Below are positions 43,446-51,722 of a stretch of 64,000 nucleotides of DNA, piece after piece. The stretch is from Mycobacterium lentiflavum (GTDB lineage Bacteria; Actinomycetota; Actinomycetes; Mycobacteriales; Mycobacteriaceae). The stretch is from NCBI RefSeq assembly GCF_022374895.2, contig NZ_CP092423.2:4526001-4590000 (forward strand), written 5' to 3'. The first letter of the stretch is position 1, and the number at the start of each line of letters is the position of its first letter. The translations under genes were made by a program, and so were the position numbers. The notes below the pieces were generated by a model. That model did not search any database and was not told the origin of the DNA. It saw only the letters and a list, made by a program, of their open reading frames with translations.

Positions 43446-44765
43446 ATGCGCTGTCTGGTGACTGGGGCGACCGGCTACATCGGCGCCCGATTGGTGCCGC
43501 GTCTGCTCGATGAGGGCCATGGCGTGCGCGCGCTGGCCCGCGACCCAAACAAGTTGGCCGACGTGCCGTGGCGAGAGCGGGTCGAGGTGGCCCGTGGCGA
43601 CCTGGGCGACGTCGATTCGCTGATCGAGGCGTTCGCGGACATGGACGTCGTCTACTACCTGGTCCACTCGATGGGCACATCGAAGAATTTCACCGCCGAG
43701 GAAAACCGCGCCGTCCGAAACGTCGTGACCGCCGCTCAACGTACCGGGGTGCGACGGGTGGTGTATCTGAGCGGGTTGCATCCGGAAAACCGGAAGCTCT
43801 CGCCCCATCTCGAGTCGCGCAAGGCCGTGGGCGAGGCCCTGATCGACTCCGGCATTGAGACGGTGGTGCTGCAGGCCGGAGTCGTCGTCGGGTCGGGTTC
43901 GGCGTCGTTCGAAATGATCCGGCACCTCACCGACCGGTTGCCGGTGATGACGACGCCGAAATGGGTGCACAACAGAATTCAGCCCATCGCGGTGCGCGAC
44001 GTGCTCCACTACCTCGTTGCGGCAGCGACCGCACCGGTGCCGTCCTCGCGTACCTGGGATATCGGCGGACCCGACGTGTTGGAGTACGGCGACATGATGC
44101 GGGTCTACGCCGAAGTCGCCGGCCTGCGCCGGCGCTACTTGATCGTGCTGCCGTTCTTGACGCCCACGATTGCCAGCCTGTGGATTGGGACCGTGACCCC
44201 GATTCCGCCCGGCCTGGCGCGCCCGCTGATCGAATCACTGGAATGCGATGCGGTGATGCGCAATTCGGACATCGACACGATCATCGACCCACCGCCGGAT
44301 GGCCTCATCTCTTACCGGCGCGCCGTCGCGTTGGCGCTGGACCGGGCGGCGTGTGGCCTGCCCGAAGCGAGTTGGGCGTCGGCAGACGCGAAGCCGGCCG
44401 ACCCGTTGCCCAGCGACCCGGAATGGGCGGGCGACATCGTCTACAACGACGTACGGACGGCAACGACAAGCGCTGCGCCACAACAGGTTTGGGAGGACGC
44501 GCAGCGGGCTGCGAAAAACACCGGCCAGTGGAGCGTGGCCGAGAGCCAACCCGCAACCATGCTGCGGCTGCGCTATCGTCAGCGCTTGCCGGGATCGGCG
44601 TGGATGACTATCACGGTCGCCCCACAAGCCGGCGGCGGGAGCGCATATTCCCAACAGATGACCTTCGTGCCCCGTGGTGTGCCGGGGCAGATCTACTGGC
44701 GCGTGGCGCGGCCCCTGCACATCGCCGCAGCACGCGCACTGGCGCGCAACGTGATTGGCGGCTAG
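43446..44765 (+). CDS. Extended NAD(P)-binding protein with C-terminal DUF2867-like part
   Basis: A 439-residue atypical SDR. The Rossmann motif VTGATGYIGARLVPRLL is at residues 4-20, then VYYLVHSMG and RRVVYLSGLHPEN. After about residue 300 a START/SRPBCC-like DUF2867 segment follows (GQWSVAESQPATMLRLRY, AYSQQMTFVP), ending ARALARNVIGG. Such proteins may act on lipids, but no reaction is known. It has a paralogue at 45481-46623. Its TAG stop interlocks with the CPBP protease stop (CTAG). Confidence 0.8.
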   Translation: MRCLVTGATGYIGARLVPRLLDEGHGVRALARDPNKLADVPWRERVEVARGDLGDVDSLIEAFADMDVVYYLVHSMGTSKNFTAEENRAVRNVVTAAQRTGVRRVVYLSGLHPENRKLSPHLESRKAVGEALIDSGIETVVLQAGVVVGSGSASFEMIRHLTDRLPVMTTPKWVHNRIQPIAVRDVLHYLVAAATAPVPSSRTWDIGGPDVLEYGDMMRVYAEVAGLRRRYLIVLPFLTPTIASLWIGTVTPIPPGLARPLIESLECDAVMRNSDIDTIIDPPPDGLISYRRAVALALDRAACGLPEASWASADAKPADPLPSDPEWAGDIVYNDVRTATTSAAPQQVWEDAQRAAKNTGQWSVAESQPATMLRLRYRQRLPGSAWMTITVAPQAGGGSAYSQQMTFVPRGVPGQIYWRVARPLHIAAARALARNVIGG

Positions 44766-45484
44766 ACGCCGAACATCGGCGGCAACGCCAGCACCATGAT
44801 CAGACCCCAGAAAAAGTGGGTCAGCATCGGTGCGAGCACGCCGCCGCTGGCCCGTCGCTCCAGCGCGCACACGGTGCCGAGGATGACCGCAGCAAAGCCG
44901 AGCATCGGGTTGCCGGTGGCCAAGGTCACGCAGAGATACAGCAGGGTCGAAATCGCCACGGGTGCACGCCGGCCCAGCGCCGTATACAGCGCGCCCCGGA
45001 AAAAGACCTCCTCGGCGACGCCGTTGATCAGCGTGATCAGCACGATCAACCAGAACGACCCGTGGTGGGCATATTGCAGCACACGCGCGATCAACTCCGC
45101 GACGGGCGGAATCTCTCGGGCGATCAATCCGCCGACCAGGAAGAAGCCGCCGAGCAGCAGCCCGATCACCGTGCCGCTGATCACTGGACGCTGATTGCGC
45201 CCGCGCCAGTTGATGCCGCCCAGGTGCAGCGGCCTGGACAAGAACCCACCGACGATCCACACCGCCGCCAATACCAGGGTCAGCCAATAAAAGTTCGAGT
45301 CACCCGGAGCGCGCCGCAGCGAAATACCGAGCACCACAGCACCGACCACGAGCGTGATCGTGACGACGACACGGCGTCGCCGCACCGTCGACGGCGGTTC
45401 ATTGTGTGGCACAGCAACATTGGTGACGGCGCGACGCAGCTCGGAGAACACGCTGGTGTGGTACGGGCTGGTGGCCTGGCTCAT
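44762..45484 (-). CDS. CPBP-family intramembrane metalloprotease (Rv1140-like)
   Basis: A 240-residue membrane protein with about six or seven helices and the Abi/CPBP motifs: EEVFFRG (EExxxR) and a later THFFWG histidine. Likely an intramembrane endopeptidase; substrate unknown. ATG 45484 overlaps the stop of the upstream NAD-binding gene (ATGA), so the two are coupled. H37Rv Rv1140 is somewhat longer. Confidence 0.84.
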   Translation of the reverse strand: MSQATSPYHTSVFSELRRAVTNVAVPHNEPPSTVRRRRVVVTITLVVGAVVLGISLRRAPGDSNFYWLTLVLAAVWIVGGFLSRPLHLGGINWRGRNQRPVISGTVIGLLLGGFFLVGGLIAREIPPVAELIARVLQYAHHGSFWLIVLITLINGVAEEVFFRGALYTALGRRAPVAISTLLYLCVTLATGNPMLGFAAVILGTVCALERRASGGVLAPMLTHFFWGLIMVLALPPMFGV

Positions 45485-46623
45485 GCCGGACGTACCTTCG
45501 GGGTGAGAGTGAGCATGACGTCGAGGCTGGTGCGCAGCGCGCCGGCGACCGGGCCGGGCACCAGGTTGATCAGCTGCAGCGTGGGCCGCGCGATCGACGG
45601 GGTGATCGCCCGTGCCAGGCGACGGATGCGCAGGGCGTCCCCGCCGGCCCACCCGGGATCGGTGTCGGCGAGGTGATGCGGATCGGTCAGTGCGTCGACC
45701 GGCCGGGGGCGCCCGTTGCTGGTCAATGCCCGACGAATGGCGTCATCGATGCTCAGCAGGCCGCCGGGCGGGTCGGGTACCCGGTCGCGCAGGTCGCTGG
45801 CGGAGGCGACCATCGGGTGGTCGAGCGATTGCACCAGGTCGCCGGCCAGTCCCGGGGGAACCGGCAGCGCCAGCCCGGTGACCAGTGACGCCAGCGCGGT
45901 GTTCATTCGGCCGACCGATAGGGCGGTGTGCCACCGGCCCGAGACACGCGCATAGGTTTTCAGCAAGTTCCGGTAGGACGTGGTGTCCGGTCCGGCGATG
46001 TCGTAGGCGCCCGCGGGCACGCGCTCGGGGTTCGCCGCGGCGATCAGATAGTGCAGCACGTCGCGAATGGAGATCGGATCGATCGGATTGTCCATCCAGC
46101 TCGGCACCGGCAGCAGCGGGAACCGATCTCCGACATAACGCATCATCTCGAACGACGTCGAGCCGGCGCCGATGATCACCGCCGCGCCCAGCCACACCAG
46201 TTCCGGCCCGTCGGGCACCGTCAAGGCCTCGGCCACCTCGGCCCGGCTGGCCAGATGTTCGGATAGTTCGCCGTCGGCGGGCACGAAACCGCCCAGGTAC
46301 ACGATGCGCCGCACCCCGGCGTTGCGGGCGGCGGCCGCGACGTTGGCGGCCGCGGCCCGATCGGCGTCACGGAAGTCGGGCTGACCGATCGCGTGCACCA
46401 GGTAATAGAGCACGTCAACCGGACCCGCGGCGTCCATCGCCGCCTGCGCCGACACCGGATCCGAAGCATCCAGCCGGACCGGCGCAACGCGGTCGAACCA
46501 GCCGAAATGCTTGAGCCGCTCGGGGTTTCGGGTGGCGGCTACCACCTGGTGGTTGTTCGCGAGCAACGCCGTGACCAGACGTGATCCCACATAACCACTG
46601 GCACCGGTGACCAGAATCCGCAT
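45481..46623 (-). CDS. Extended NAD(P)-binding protein, paralogue without DUF2867
   Basis: A 380-residue protein with VTGASGYVGSRLVTALL (residues 4-20), LYYLVHAIG and RRIVYLGGFVPADGELS, closely parallel to the protein at 43446 but lacking its C-terminal domain. A second shared block is SFEMMRYVGDRFPLLPVP against SFEMIRHLTDRLPVM. Ends LDVMLTLTPKVRPA. Coupled to the CPBP protease gene; divergent from the polyketide synthase gene. Confidence 0.82.
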   Translation of the reverse strand: MRILVTGASGYVGSRLVTALLANNHQVVAATRNPERLKHFGWFDRVAPVRLDASDPVSAQAAMDAAGPVDVLYYLVHAIGQPDFRDADRAAAANVAAAARNAGVRRIVYLGGFVPADGELSEHLASRAEVAEALTVPDGPELVWLGAAVIIGAGSTSFEMMRYVGDRFPLLPVPSWMDNPIDPISIRDVLHYLIAAANPERVPAGAYDIAGPDTTSYRNLLKTYARVSGRWHTALSVGRMNTALASLVTGLALPVPPGLAGDLVQSLDHPMVASASDLRDRVPDPPGGLLSIDDAIRRALTSNGRPRPVDALTDPHHLADTDPGWAGGDALRIRRLARAITPSIARPTLQLINLVPGPVAGALRTSLDVMLTLTPKVRPA

Positions 46624-46714
46624 ATACCTGACCCTATCCCGGACGGGCCGCGTCTAAACCCAATCGACCCAGCCGCGGAGGTGCACGCCGGCCGACGTCC
46701 AGCGGATGCCGGCA

Positions 46715-46729
46715 ATGACCAGTGGTCAT
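46715..46729. promoter_or_regulatory. Perfect 15-bp palindrome upstream of type III PKS
   Basis: ATGACCA-G-TGGTCAT, 54 bp before the PKS ATG, in the divergent 159-bp promoter region. TetR/GntR-like operator shape. Confidence 0.5.
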
Positions 46730-46760
46730 CATCACAACTATGAAAACTGAACAATGCAAC

Positions 46761-46774
46761 CTACGGCACCGTAG
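46761..46774. promoter_or_regulatory. Second palindrome upstream of type III PKS
   Basis: CTACGG-CA-CCGTAG, perfect 6-bp arms, 9 bp before the PKS ATG, where a ribosome-binding site would be; no Shine-Dalgarno is seen. It could be an operator or an mRNA hairpin. Confidence 0.35.
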
Positions 46775-46782
46775 CCCCATGC

Positions 46783-47883
46783 ATGAACAACATTACGGGG
46801 GGCAGTTCGACATGCATCGGACTGGAAGCGTCGACCAACAACACAGCTCCATCAATCGCAGCAGTGGCAGTGAAGTTCCCAGAAAACCGGTACACCCAGG
46901 ACGAAGCCATCGGCGCGCTGACCGCCTTCGCCGGCCCGGACTTTCAGCGGTTCGCGCTCAGCAGCGGGGTTGAGCACCGCAACACCGCATTGCCGCTGTC
47001 GCGATACCGCGAGCTGACAGGTTTCACCGAGGCCAATGCCGCCTATCTCGAAGTCGCTCTCGACCTGGCCGAGCAGGCGCTGCGCGCGGCGCTGGACGAG
47101 GCGGGCGTCGAACCGTCAGAGGTGGACGTCGTCTTTTCCACCACCGTGACCGGACTGGCCGTACCGACGGTCGAGGCACGACTTGCCGCGCGAGTCGGCT
47201 TGCGCCAGGACGTCAAACGCATTCCGCTGTTCGGTCTGGGCTGCGTGGCGGGTGCGGCCGGGACCGCCCGCATGCACGATTACCTGCGCGCCTTCCCCGA
47301 TCAGGTCGCCGCGCTGCTCGCCGTCGAACTGTGCTCACTGACCATTCAGCGCGAAGACCATTCCGTGGCCAATCTGGTCGCCACCAGCCTGTTCGGCGAC
47401 GGCGCCGGCGCCGTCATCGCAACGGGCGCCAACTACCCGGGCCGGCCTCGGGGCCCTCGGGTGCTGGCCACCCGAAGCCGGCTCTATCCCGACACCGAAG
47501 ATGTGATGGGCTGGAACATCGGCAGCGACGGCTTCCGGATCGTGCTGTCGGCCGACGTCGCGAACGTCACCGAGAAATACCTGGGCGGGGACGTCCGCGG
47601 CTTCCTCGCCGACCACGGGCTGAAACCGCAGGATGTGTCGCGCTGGGTCTGCCACCCCGGTGGCCCGCGGGTGATCGAGGCTGTGGAGGAAGTGCTGGAC
47701 CTGCCCGGGGATGCCCTTGATCACACCCGAAACTCGTTGCGCGAGAATGGAAACCTCTCTTCGGTCTCGGTACTGGATGTGCTCAGGGCGAACGTGGCCG
47801 ATCCGCCACCGGCCGGTTCGCTTGGCCTCATGATCGCGATGGGTCCGGCGTTCTGCTCCGAGCTCGTTCTGCTGGCCTGGTAG
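46783..47883 (+). CDS. Type III polyketide synthase (PKS10/PKS11/PKS18-like)
   Basis: A 366-residue chalcone-synthase-like enzyme. The catalytic triad is in place: Cys154 in LFGLGCVAGAAG, His291 in VCHPGG, and Asn324 in ENGNLSS. The sequence closely resembles mycobacterial PKS10. It likely extends a long-chain acyl-CoA with (methyl)malonyl units to an alkylpyrone or alkylresorcinol. Followed by an ICMT-like methyltransferase (24 bp) and a FAD monooxygenase, as in the srsABC operon of Streptomyces griseus. The product is not predictable from sequence. Confidence 0.9.
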   Translation: MNNITGGSSTCIGLEASTNNTAPSIAAVAVKFPENRYTQDEAIGALTAFAGPDFQRFALSSGVEHRNTALPLSRYRELTGFTEANAAYLEVALDLAEQALRAALDEAGVEPSEVDVVFSTTVTGLAVPTVEARLAARVGLRQDVKRIPLFGLGCVAGAAGTARMHDYLRAFPDQVAALLAVELCSLTIQREDHSVANLVATSLFGDGAGAVIATGANYPGRPRGPRVLATRSRLYPDTEDVMGWNIGSDGFRIVLSADVANVTEKYLGGDVRGFLADHGLKPQDVSRWVCHPGGPRVIEAVEEVLDLPGDALDHTRNSLRENGNLSSVSVLDVLRANVADPPPAGSLGLMIAMGPAFCSELVLLAW

Positions 47884-47907
47884 CGGCGGACACGGGATAG
47901 TGGTGGC

Positions 47908-48408
47908 ATGTACTACCTGCTGATCCTCGCGGTCGGGCTGGAACGCATTGTCGAGCTGGTGCTGTCCAACCGGAACGCGCAATGGTCTTTTGCCCAGGGC
48001 GCCAAGGAGTTTGGCAAGCCGCATTACATCGTGATGGTCGTCATTCACACCGCGCTATTGGTCGGTTGCGCCGTCGAACCGTGGGCACTGCACCGGCCGT
48101 TCATCGGATGGCTGGGCTGGCCGATGCTGGCCATCGCGGCGGCCAGTCAGGTGCTGCGCTGGTGGTGCATCACCACGTTGGGCCGGCGGTGGAACACCAG
48201 AGTGATCGTGTTGCCGGAGGCGCCCCTGGTGCGGCGGGGGCCCTACCGGTGGCTGCACCACCCGAACTATGTTGCAGTGGTGGCCGAAGGGTTCGCGTTG
48301 CCGCTGGTGCACACCGCGTGGCTGACGGCGGCGACGTTCACCGTCGCCAACGCGATTCTGCTCGGTGTGCGTATCCGGGTGGAGAACTCCGCATTGGGTT
48401 ACACGTGA
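47908..48408 (+). CDS. Isoprenylcysteine-carboxylmethyltransferase-like membrane methyltransferase (Rv1139c-like)
   Basis: A 166-residue membrane protein with about four helices and the ICMT signature LGRRWNTRV followed by GPYRWLHHPNYVAV, which binds SAM. In type III PKS operons, homologues (SrsB) methylate phenolic lipids rather than proteins. Same length as Rv1139c, which in H37Rv has no adjacent PKS gene. Directly downstream of the PKS gene. Confidence 0.88.
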   Translation: MYYLLILAVGLERIVELVLSNRNAQWSFAQGAKEFGKPHYIVMVVIHTALLVGCAVEPWALHRPFIGWLGWPMLAIAAASQVLRWWCITTLGRRWNTRVIVLPEAPLVRRGPYRWLHHPNYVAVVAEGFALPLVHTAWLTAATFTVANAILLGVRIRVENSALGYT

Positions 48409-48431
48409 GCACACGCGCCGTCGACGATGCA

Positions 48432-48474
48432 GAGCGAAGCGATGTGGGGGCACCTCCCACTTGCGGGGGAGAGG
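48432..48474. repeat. Possible dispersed mycobacterial repeat, GC-rich hairpin element
   Basis: The sequence between the methyltransferase and FAD genes includes GAGCGAAGCGATG, then GGGGGCACCTCCC and CTTGCGGGGGAGAG. Similar strings recur between genes in other mycobacteria as I remember them. Not confirmed here, as only one copy is in this window. Confidence 0.35.
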
Positions 48475-48484
48475 ATCGGCGATC

Positions 48485-49498
48485 ATGACCTATGACGCCG
48501 ACCTGCTGATCGTCGGAGGGGGGCCCGGCGGGCTCGCGACGGCCTTGCAGGCGCGCCGGCACGGGCTGTCGGTCATCGTGGCCGAACCGCGCGAGGATCC
48601 GATCGACAAGGCGTGCGGCGAGGGGCTGATGCCCGGCGGCCTCGCCGAGCTGACGTCGCTCGGGGTCGATCCGGCCGGCATGCCGTTTCGCGGGATCGCC
48701 TATGTCGACGAGCAGCGCCGCGCCGAGGCGTTGTTTCGCGCCGGTCCGGGCCGCGGCGTGCGGCGCACCACGCTGCACGCCGCGCTCGAGGCGCGCGCCA
48801 AAGAGCAAGACACCGAATGGTTCCGAACGAAGGTAACGAGCGTCGAGCAGGATGCGCATGGCGTGACCGCGGCCGGCGTTCGGGCGAGGTATTTGGTCGG
48901 CGCCGACGGCCTGCACTCGACGGTGCGGCGCAGCCTCGGCATCAAGGCGACGGCCGGAAGACCACGACGCTACGGTGTGCGTTGGCATTTCGCGGTGCCG
49001 GCCTGGTCGGAGTTCGTCGAGGTGTATTGGTCCCGATGGGGTGAGGCCTACGTGACGCCGGTAGAACCGGATCTGGTCGGCGTGGCAATCCTGTCGCAGG
49101 GACGGCCGGACCTGGGCTGGTTCCCGCGGCTGGCCCGACACCTCGAGGGAGCCAGCCGCGGCCACGCGCGCGGCTGTGGCCCGTTGCGCCAGGTGGTCTC
49201 GCGCCGCGTCGCGGGCCGGGTGTTGCTGGTCGGCGATGCGGCCGGCTATGAGGACGCGCTGACCGGCGAGGGCGTCAGCCTGGCCGTCAAACAGGCGGCG
49301 TCCGCGGTCGACGCCATCGTCAACGAGACGCCGGCGGCGTATGAGGCGGCGTGGCACCGGGTTACCCGCAACTATCGCTACCTCACCCGGGCGGTGGTGC
49401 TGGCCAGCACGCCGCGCGCGACGCGACGTGCTGTCGTGCCGGCCTGTGAACGCCTACCCGGGTTGTTCCGGTTCGGCGTCAACATTCTGGCGAGCTAA
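48485..49498 (+). CDS. FAD-dependent hydroxylase/oxidoreductase (Rv1138c-like)
   Basis: A 337-residue flavoprotein of the PHBH/geranylgeranyl-reductase-like class. It shows the dinucleotide motif IVGGGPGGLATALQA (residues about 9-23), GADGLHSTVRRSLG (DG motif) and GDAAGYEDALTGEG (second FAD motif). With the preceding PKS and methyltransferase it matches SrsC, which hydroxylates alkylresorcinols to alkylquinones. ATG 48485 gives 337 residues (Rv1138c 338). Its TAA interlocks with the crotonase stop at 49495-49498. Confidence 0.87.
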   Translation: MTYDADLLIVGGGPGGLATALQARRHGLSVIVAEPREDPIDKACGEGLMPGGLAELTSLGVDPAGMPFRGIAYVDEQRRAEALFRAGPGRGVRRTTLHAALEARAKEQDTEWFRTKVTSVEQDAHGVTAAGVRARYLVGADGLHSTVRRSLGIKATAGRPRRYGVRWHFAVPAWSEFVEVYWSRWGEAYVTPVEPDLVGVAILSQGRPDLGWFPRLARHLEGASRGHARGCGPLRQVVSRRVAGRVLLVGDAAGYEDALTGEGVSLAVKQAASAVDAIVNETPAAYEAAWHRVTRNYRYLTRAVVLASTPRATRRAVVPACERLPGLFRFGVNILAS

Positions 49499-50298
49499 CG
49501 CGCCTTCCAGACCGGCTCCCGTTTCTCGGCGAACGCCAACGGGCCTTCCTTGGCATCCTCGGATCTGATCAGGGTGCGCATCTCGTTGACCGTGCGCTCC
49601 CAGCCCACCTCGTCGCCGGTGATGACACCGTCGTCGACCCCGACGGCGATGCGCTTGCTGGCCTGCACCGACAGCGGCGCGTTCACGGTGACGCGTGCCG
49701 CCATCGCAAGTGCGGCATCGAGCACCGAGCCTTCCTTGACGACTTGATTGACCAGACCCCATTCCCAGGCGTCGGACGCCGTCATCGGTTCACCGGTCAA
49801 CAGCAACTCCATCGCCACCTTGCGGGGCAGCTGATCGACGATGCGGAAGACACCACCGGCCGCGGCGATCAGTCCGCGTTTGACTTCGGGCAGACCGAAT
49901 TTCGCCAGTTCGTGGGCGACGACCAGGTCGCTGGCCAACGCCAGCTCGGTGCCGCCGCCAAGCGCGGTGCCGTTGACCGCCGCGATCGTGGGTTTGTCGA
50001 TGAAGTGTTGAACGTAACCGGCGAAGCCCCAGTCGGCATGGTCGGGGTGATACAGGTTCTCCCGGCGCGCGATCGCCTTGAGATCTGCTCCGGCGCAGAA
50101 CGATTTGTCGCCGGCACCGGTGAGCACCACGGCCCGCACCCCCGCGTCGTGTTGCGCTTCTTCCAGCGCGTCCCCGACTCCGATGCTGACCGCGGCGTTG
50201 ATCGCGTTGCGCGCCTCAGGCCGGTTGATGGTAATGACCATCACGGTGCCGCGGCGCTCAACCAGCACTGCCGGCGAGGCGCCATCAGCGTCCGTCAC
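49495..50298 (-). CDS. Enoyl-CoA hydratase, full length
   Basis: A 267-residue crotonase. Motifs are DKSFCAGADLKA, IAAVNGTALGGGTELALASD and the second catalytic region FGLPEVKRGLIAAAGG, where the Glu is present. GTG 50298 overlaps the thiolase stop (GTGA), so both form an operon. In H37Rv this position is occupied by Rv1136, annotated at only about 113 residues, so the present gene appears to be the undamaged form. Confidence 0.9.
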   Translation of the reverse strand: MTDADGASPAVLVERRGTVMVITINRPEARNAINAAVSIGVGDALEEAQHDAGVRAVVLTGAGDKSFCAGADLKAIARRENLYHPDHADWGFAGYVQHFIDKPTIAAVNGTALGGGTELALASDLVVAHELAKFGLPEVKRGLIAAAGGVFRIVDQLPRKVAMELLLTGEPMTASDAWEWGLVNQVVKEGSVLDAALAMAARVTVNAPLSVQASKRIAVGVDDGVITGDEVGWERTVNEMRTLIRSEDAKEGPLAFAEKREPVWKAR

Positions 50299-51443
50299 AG
50301 CAGTTCCACGATGGTCGCGTTGGCCTGGCCACCACCCTCACACATCGTCTGCAGGCCGTAGCGAATTCCCTTGTCGCGCATGTGGTAGAGCAGCGTGGTC
50401 ATGATCCGCGCGCCGGAGCCACCGAGCGGGTGGCCGAGCGCGATCGCGCCGCCGTTCGGGTTGAGCTTCTTCTCGTCGGCGCCGATGTCCTTGAGCCACG
50501 CGAGCGGAACCGGTGCGAACGCCTCGTTGACTTCGTAGGCGCCGATGTCGTCGATCGAGAGCCCGGACCGCTTCAGCACCTTCTGGGTGGCCGGGATCGG
50601 CGCGGTCAGCATGATGACCGGGTCGGCTCCGGCCAGAGTGGCGGTGTGCACCTTGGCAATTGGGGTTAGGCCCAGGTCCTTGGCCTTCTCCGCGGACATG
50701 AACAACAGCGCGGCCGCACCGTCGGAGATCTGCGAGGAGTTCCCGGCGTGGATCACCCCGTCCTCCTTGAACGCCGGCTTCAGCGACGCCATCTTCTCCA
50801 TCGGCGTCCCGCGCCGGATGCCCTCGTCCTTGAGCACCACATTGCCGTCGGCGTCCTTGATGCCCACGATCTGATCGTCGAATGCGCCGGAATCCTGTGC
50901 GGCAGCGGCCTTTTCGTGCGAGTCGAGGGAGAACTGGTCGAGCGCAGTGCGGTCGAATCCCCACTGCTCGGCGATCATTTCGGCACCCAGGCCCTGATTG
51001 GGGATCTGGCCGTCATAGCGGGAGATGAAGTTCTCCGGGTAGGGCCGCCCGCCGTTGGCCAGCGATGCGCCCATCGGGGTGCGCGACATTGACTCCACAC
51101 CGCCGGCGACCACGACGTCGTAGTGCCCGGCGACCACACCGGCCGCGGCGAAGTGGATGGACTGCTGGCTCGATCCGCACTGGCGGTCGACGGTCACGCC
51201 CGGGACGGTCTCCGGCCACCCGGCGGTCAGCAGTGCGGTGCGGCCGATGTCGAGGGCCTGCTCGCCGGCCTGCATCACACAGCCCCAGATCACGTCGTCG
51301 ACGATTTCAGGGTCGATGCCGGCCCTGGTGGCCAGTCCGTTGAGCACCTGCGCGGACAGCTCAGCGGGGTGCACCCCGGAAAGTCCTCCGTTGCGCTTGC
51401 CGATGGGCGAACGCACGGCCTCGACGATGACGGCTTCAGGCAT
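50295..51443 (-). CDS. Acetyl-CoA C-acyltransferase (thiolase), full length
   Basis: A 382-residue beta-ketothiolase. The nucleophilic Cys lies in VDRQCGSSQQS; NEAFAPVPLAW, GGAIALGHPLGGSGAR and the second Cys in MCEGGGQAN complete the active site. ATG 51443 has an AGGAG site. H37Rv has only an 80-residue relic here (Rv1135A). A copy of the 16-bp dyad shared with the cluster at 57-64 kb lies 216 bp upstream. It likely performs the final cleavage of a beta-oxidation pathway. Confidence 0.92.
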   Translation of the reverse strand: MPEAVIVEAVRSPIGKRNGGLSGVHPAELSAQVLNGLATRAGIDPEIVDDVIWGCVMQAGEQALDIGRTALLTAGWPETVPGVTVDRQCGSSQQSIHFAAAGVVAGHYDVVVAGGVESMSRTPMGASLANGGRPYPENFISRYDGQIPNQGLGAEMIAEQWGFDRTALDQFSLDSHEKAAAAQDSGAFDDQIVGIKDADGNVVLKDEGIRRGTPMEKMASLKPAFKEDGVIHAGNSSQISDGAAALLFMSAEKAKDLGLTPIAKVHTATLAGADPVIMLTAPIPATQKVLKRSGLSIDDIGAYEVNEAFAPVPLAWLKDIGADEKKLNPNGGAIALGHPLGGSGARIMTTLLYHMRDKGIRYGLQTMCEGGGQANATIVELL

Positions 51444-51481
51444 GGTTAGGTCTCCTTTGACTCCGGTCTTGCCTCGATTGT

Positions 51482-51495
51482 CAACCAAGGGGTTG
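51482..51495. promoter_or_regulatory. Palindrome upstream of thiolase
   Basis: CAACC-AAGG-GGTTG, 39 bp before the thiolase ATG. It resembles half of the ACCAAC/GTTGGT palindrome at 41322. Candidate operator. Confidence 0.35.
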
Positions 51496-51658
51496 GGCGA
51501 CCGAGGGGCGGGGGTGGTCTGGGCGCGCGAATTCGTTGGTGCGGTGGGGCAACGAGTGCGCGCGTGCGGTGACGACACGCCGACGGGCTCCGCCATGAGC
51601 GCAGCAGCGGATCCCTCCGCGCACGCGCCCGACCCGGCTGGCCGTCGACGTGAGAACT

Positions 51659-51674
51659 GAACAAATGTTAGGTC
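51659..51674 (+). promoter_or_regulatory. Shared 16-bp dyad, copy A
   Basis: GAACAAATGTTAGGTC, 16/16 to the consensus GAACARATRTTWGGTC. Lies between the thiolase start (216 bp away) and the aldehyde dehydrogenase stop. Confidence 0.65.
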
Positions 51675-51722
51675 AGCTCAACCGTGGCGGCCATCAGCTA
51701 GGCGCGTGCGACCGCAGGCGCA

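Noticed and set aside
51157..51660. Plus-strand ORF over the thiolase start region
   Set aside because: Antisense to the N-terminal part of the thiolase gene, with no family features.
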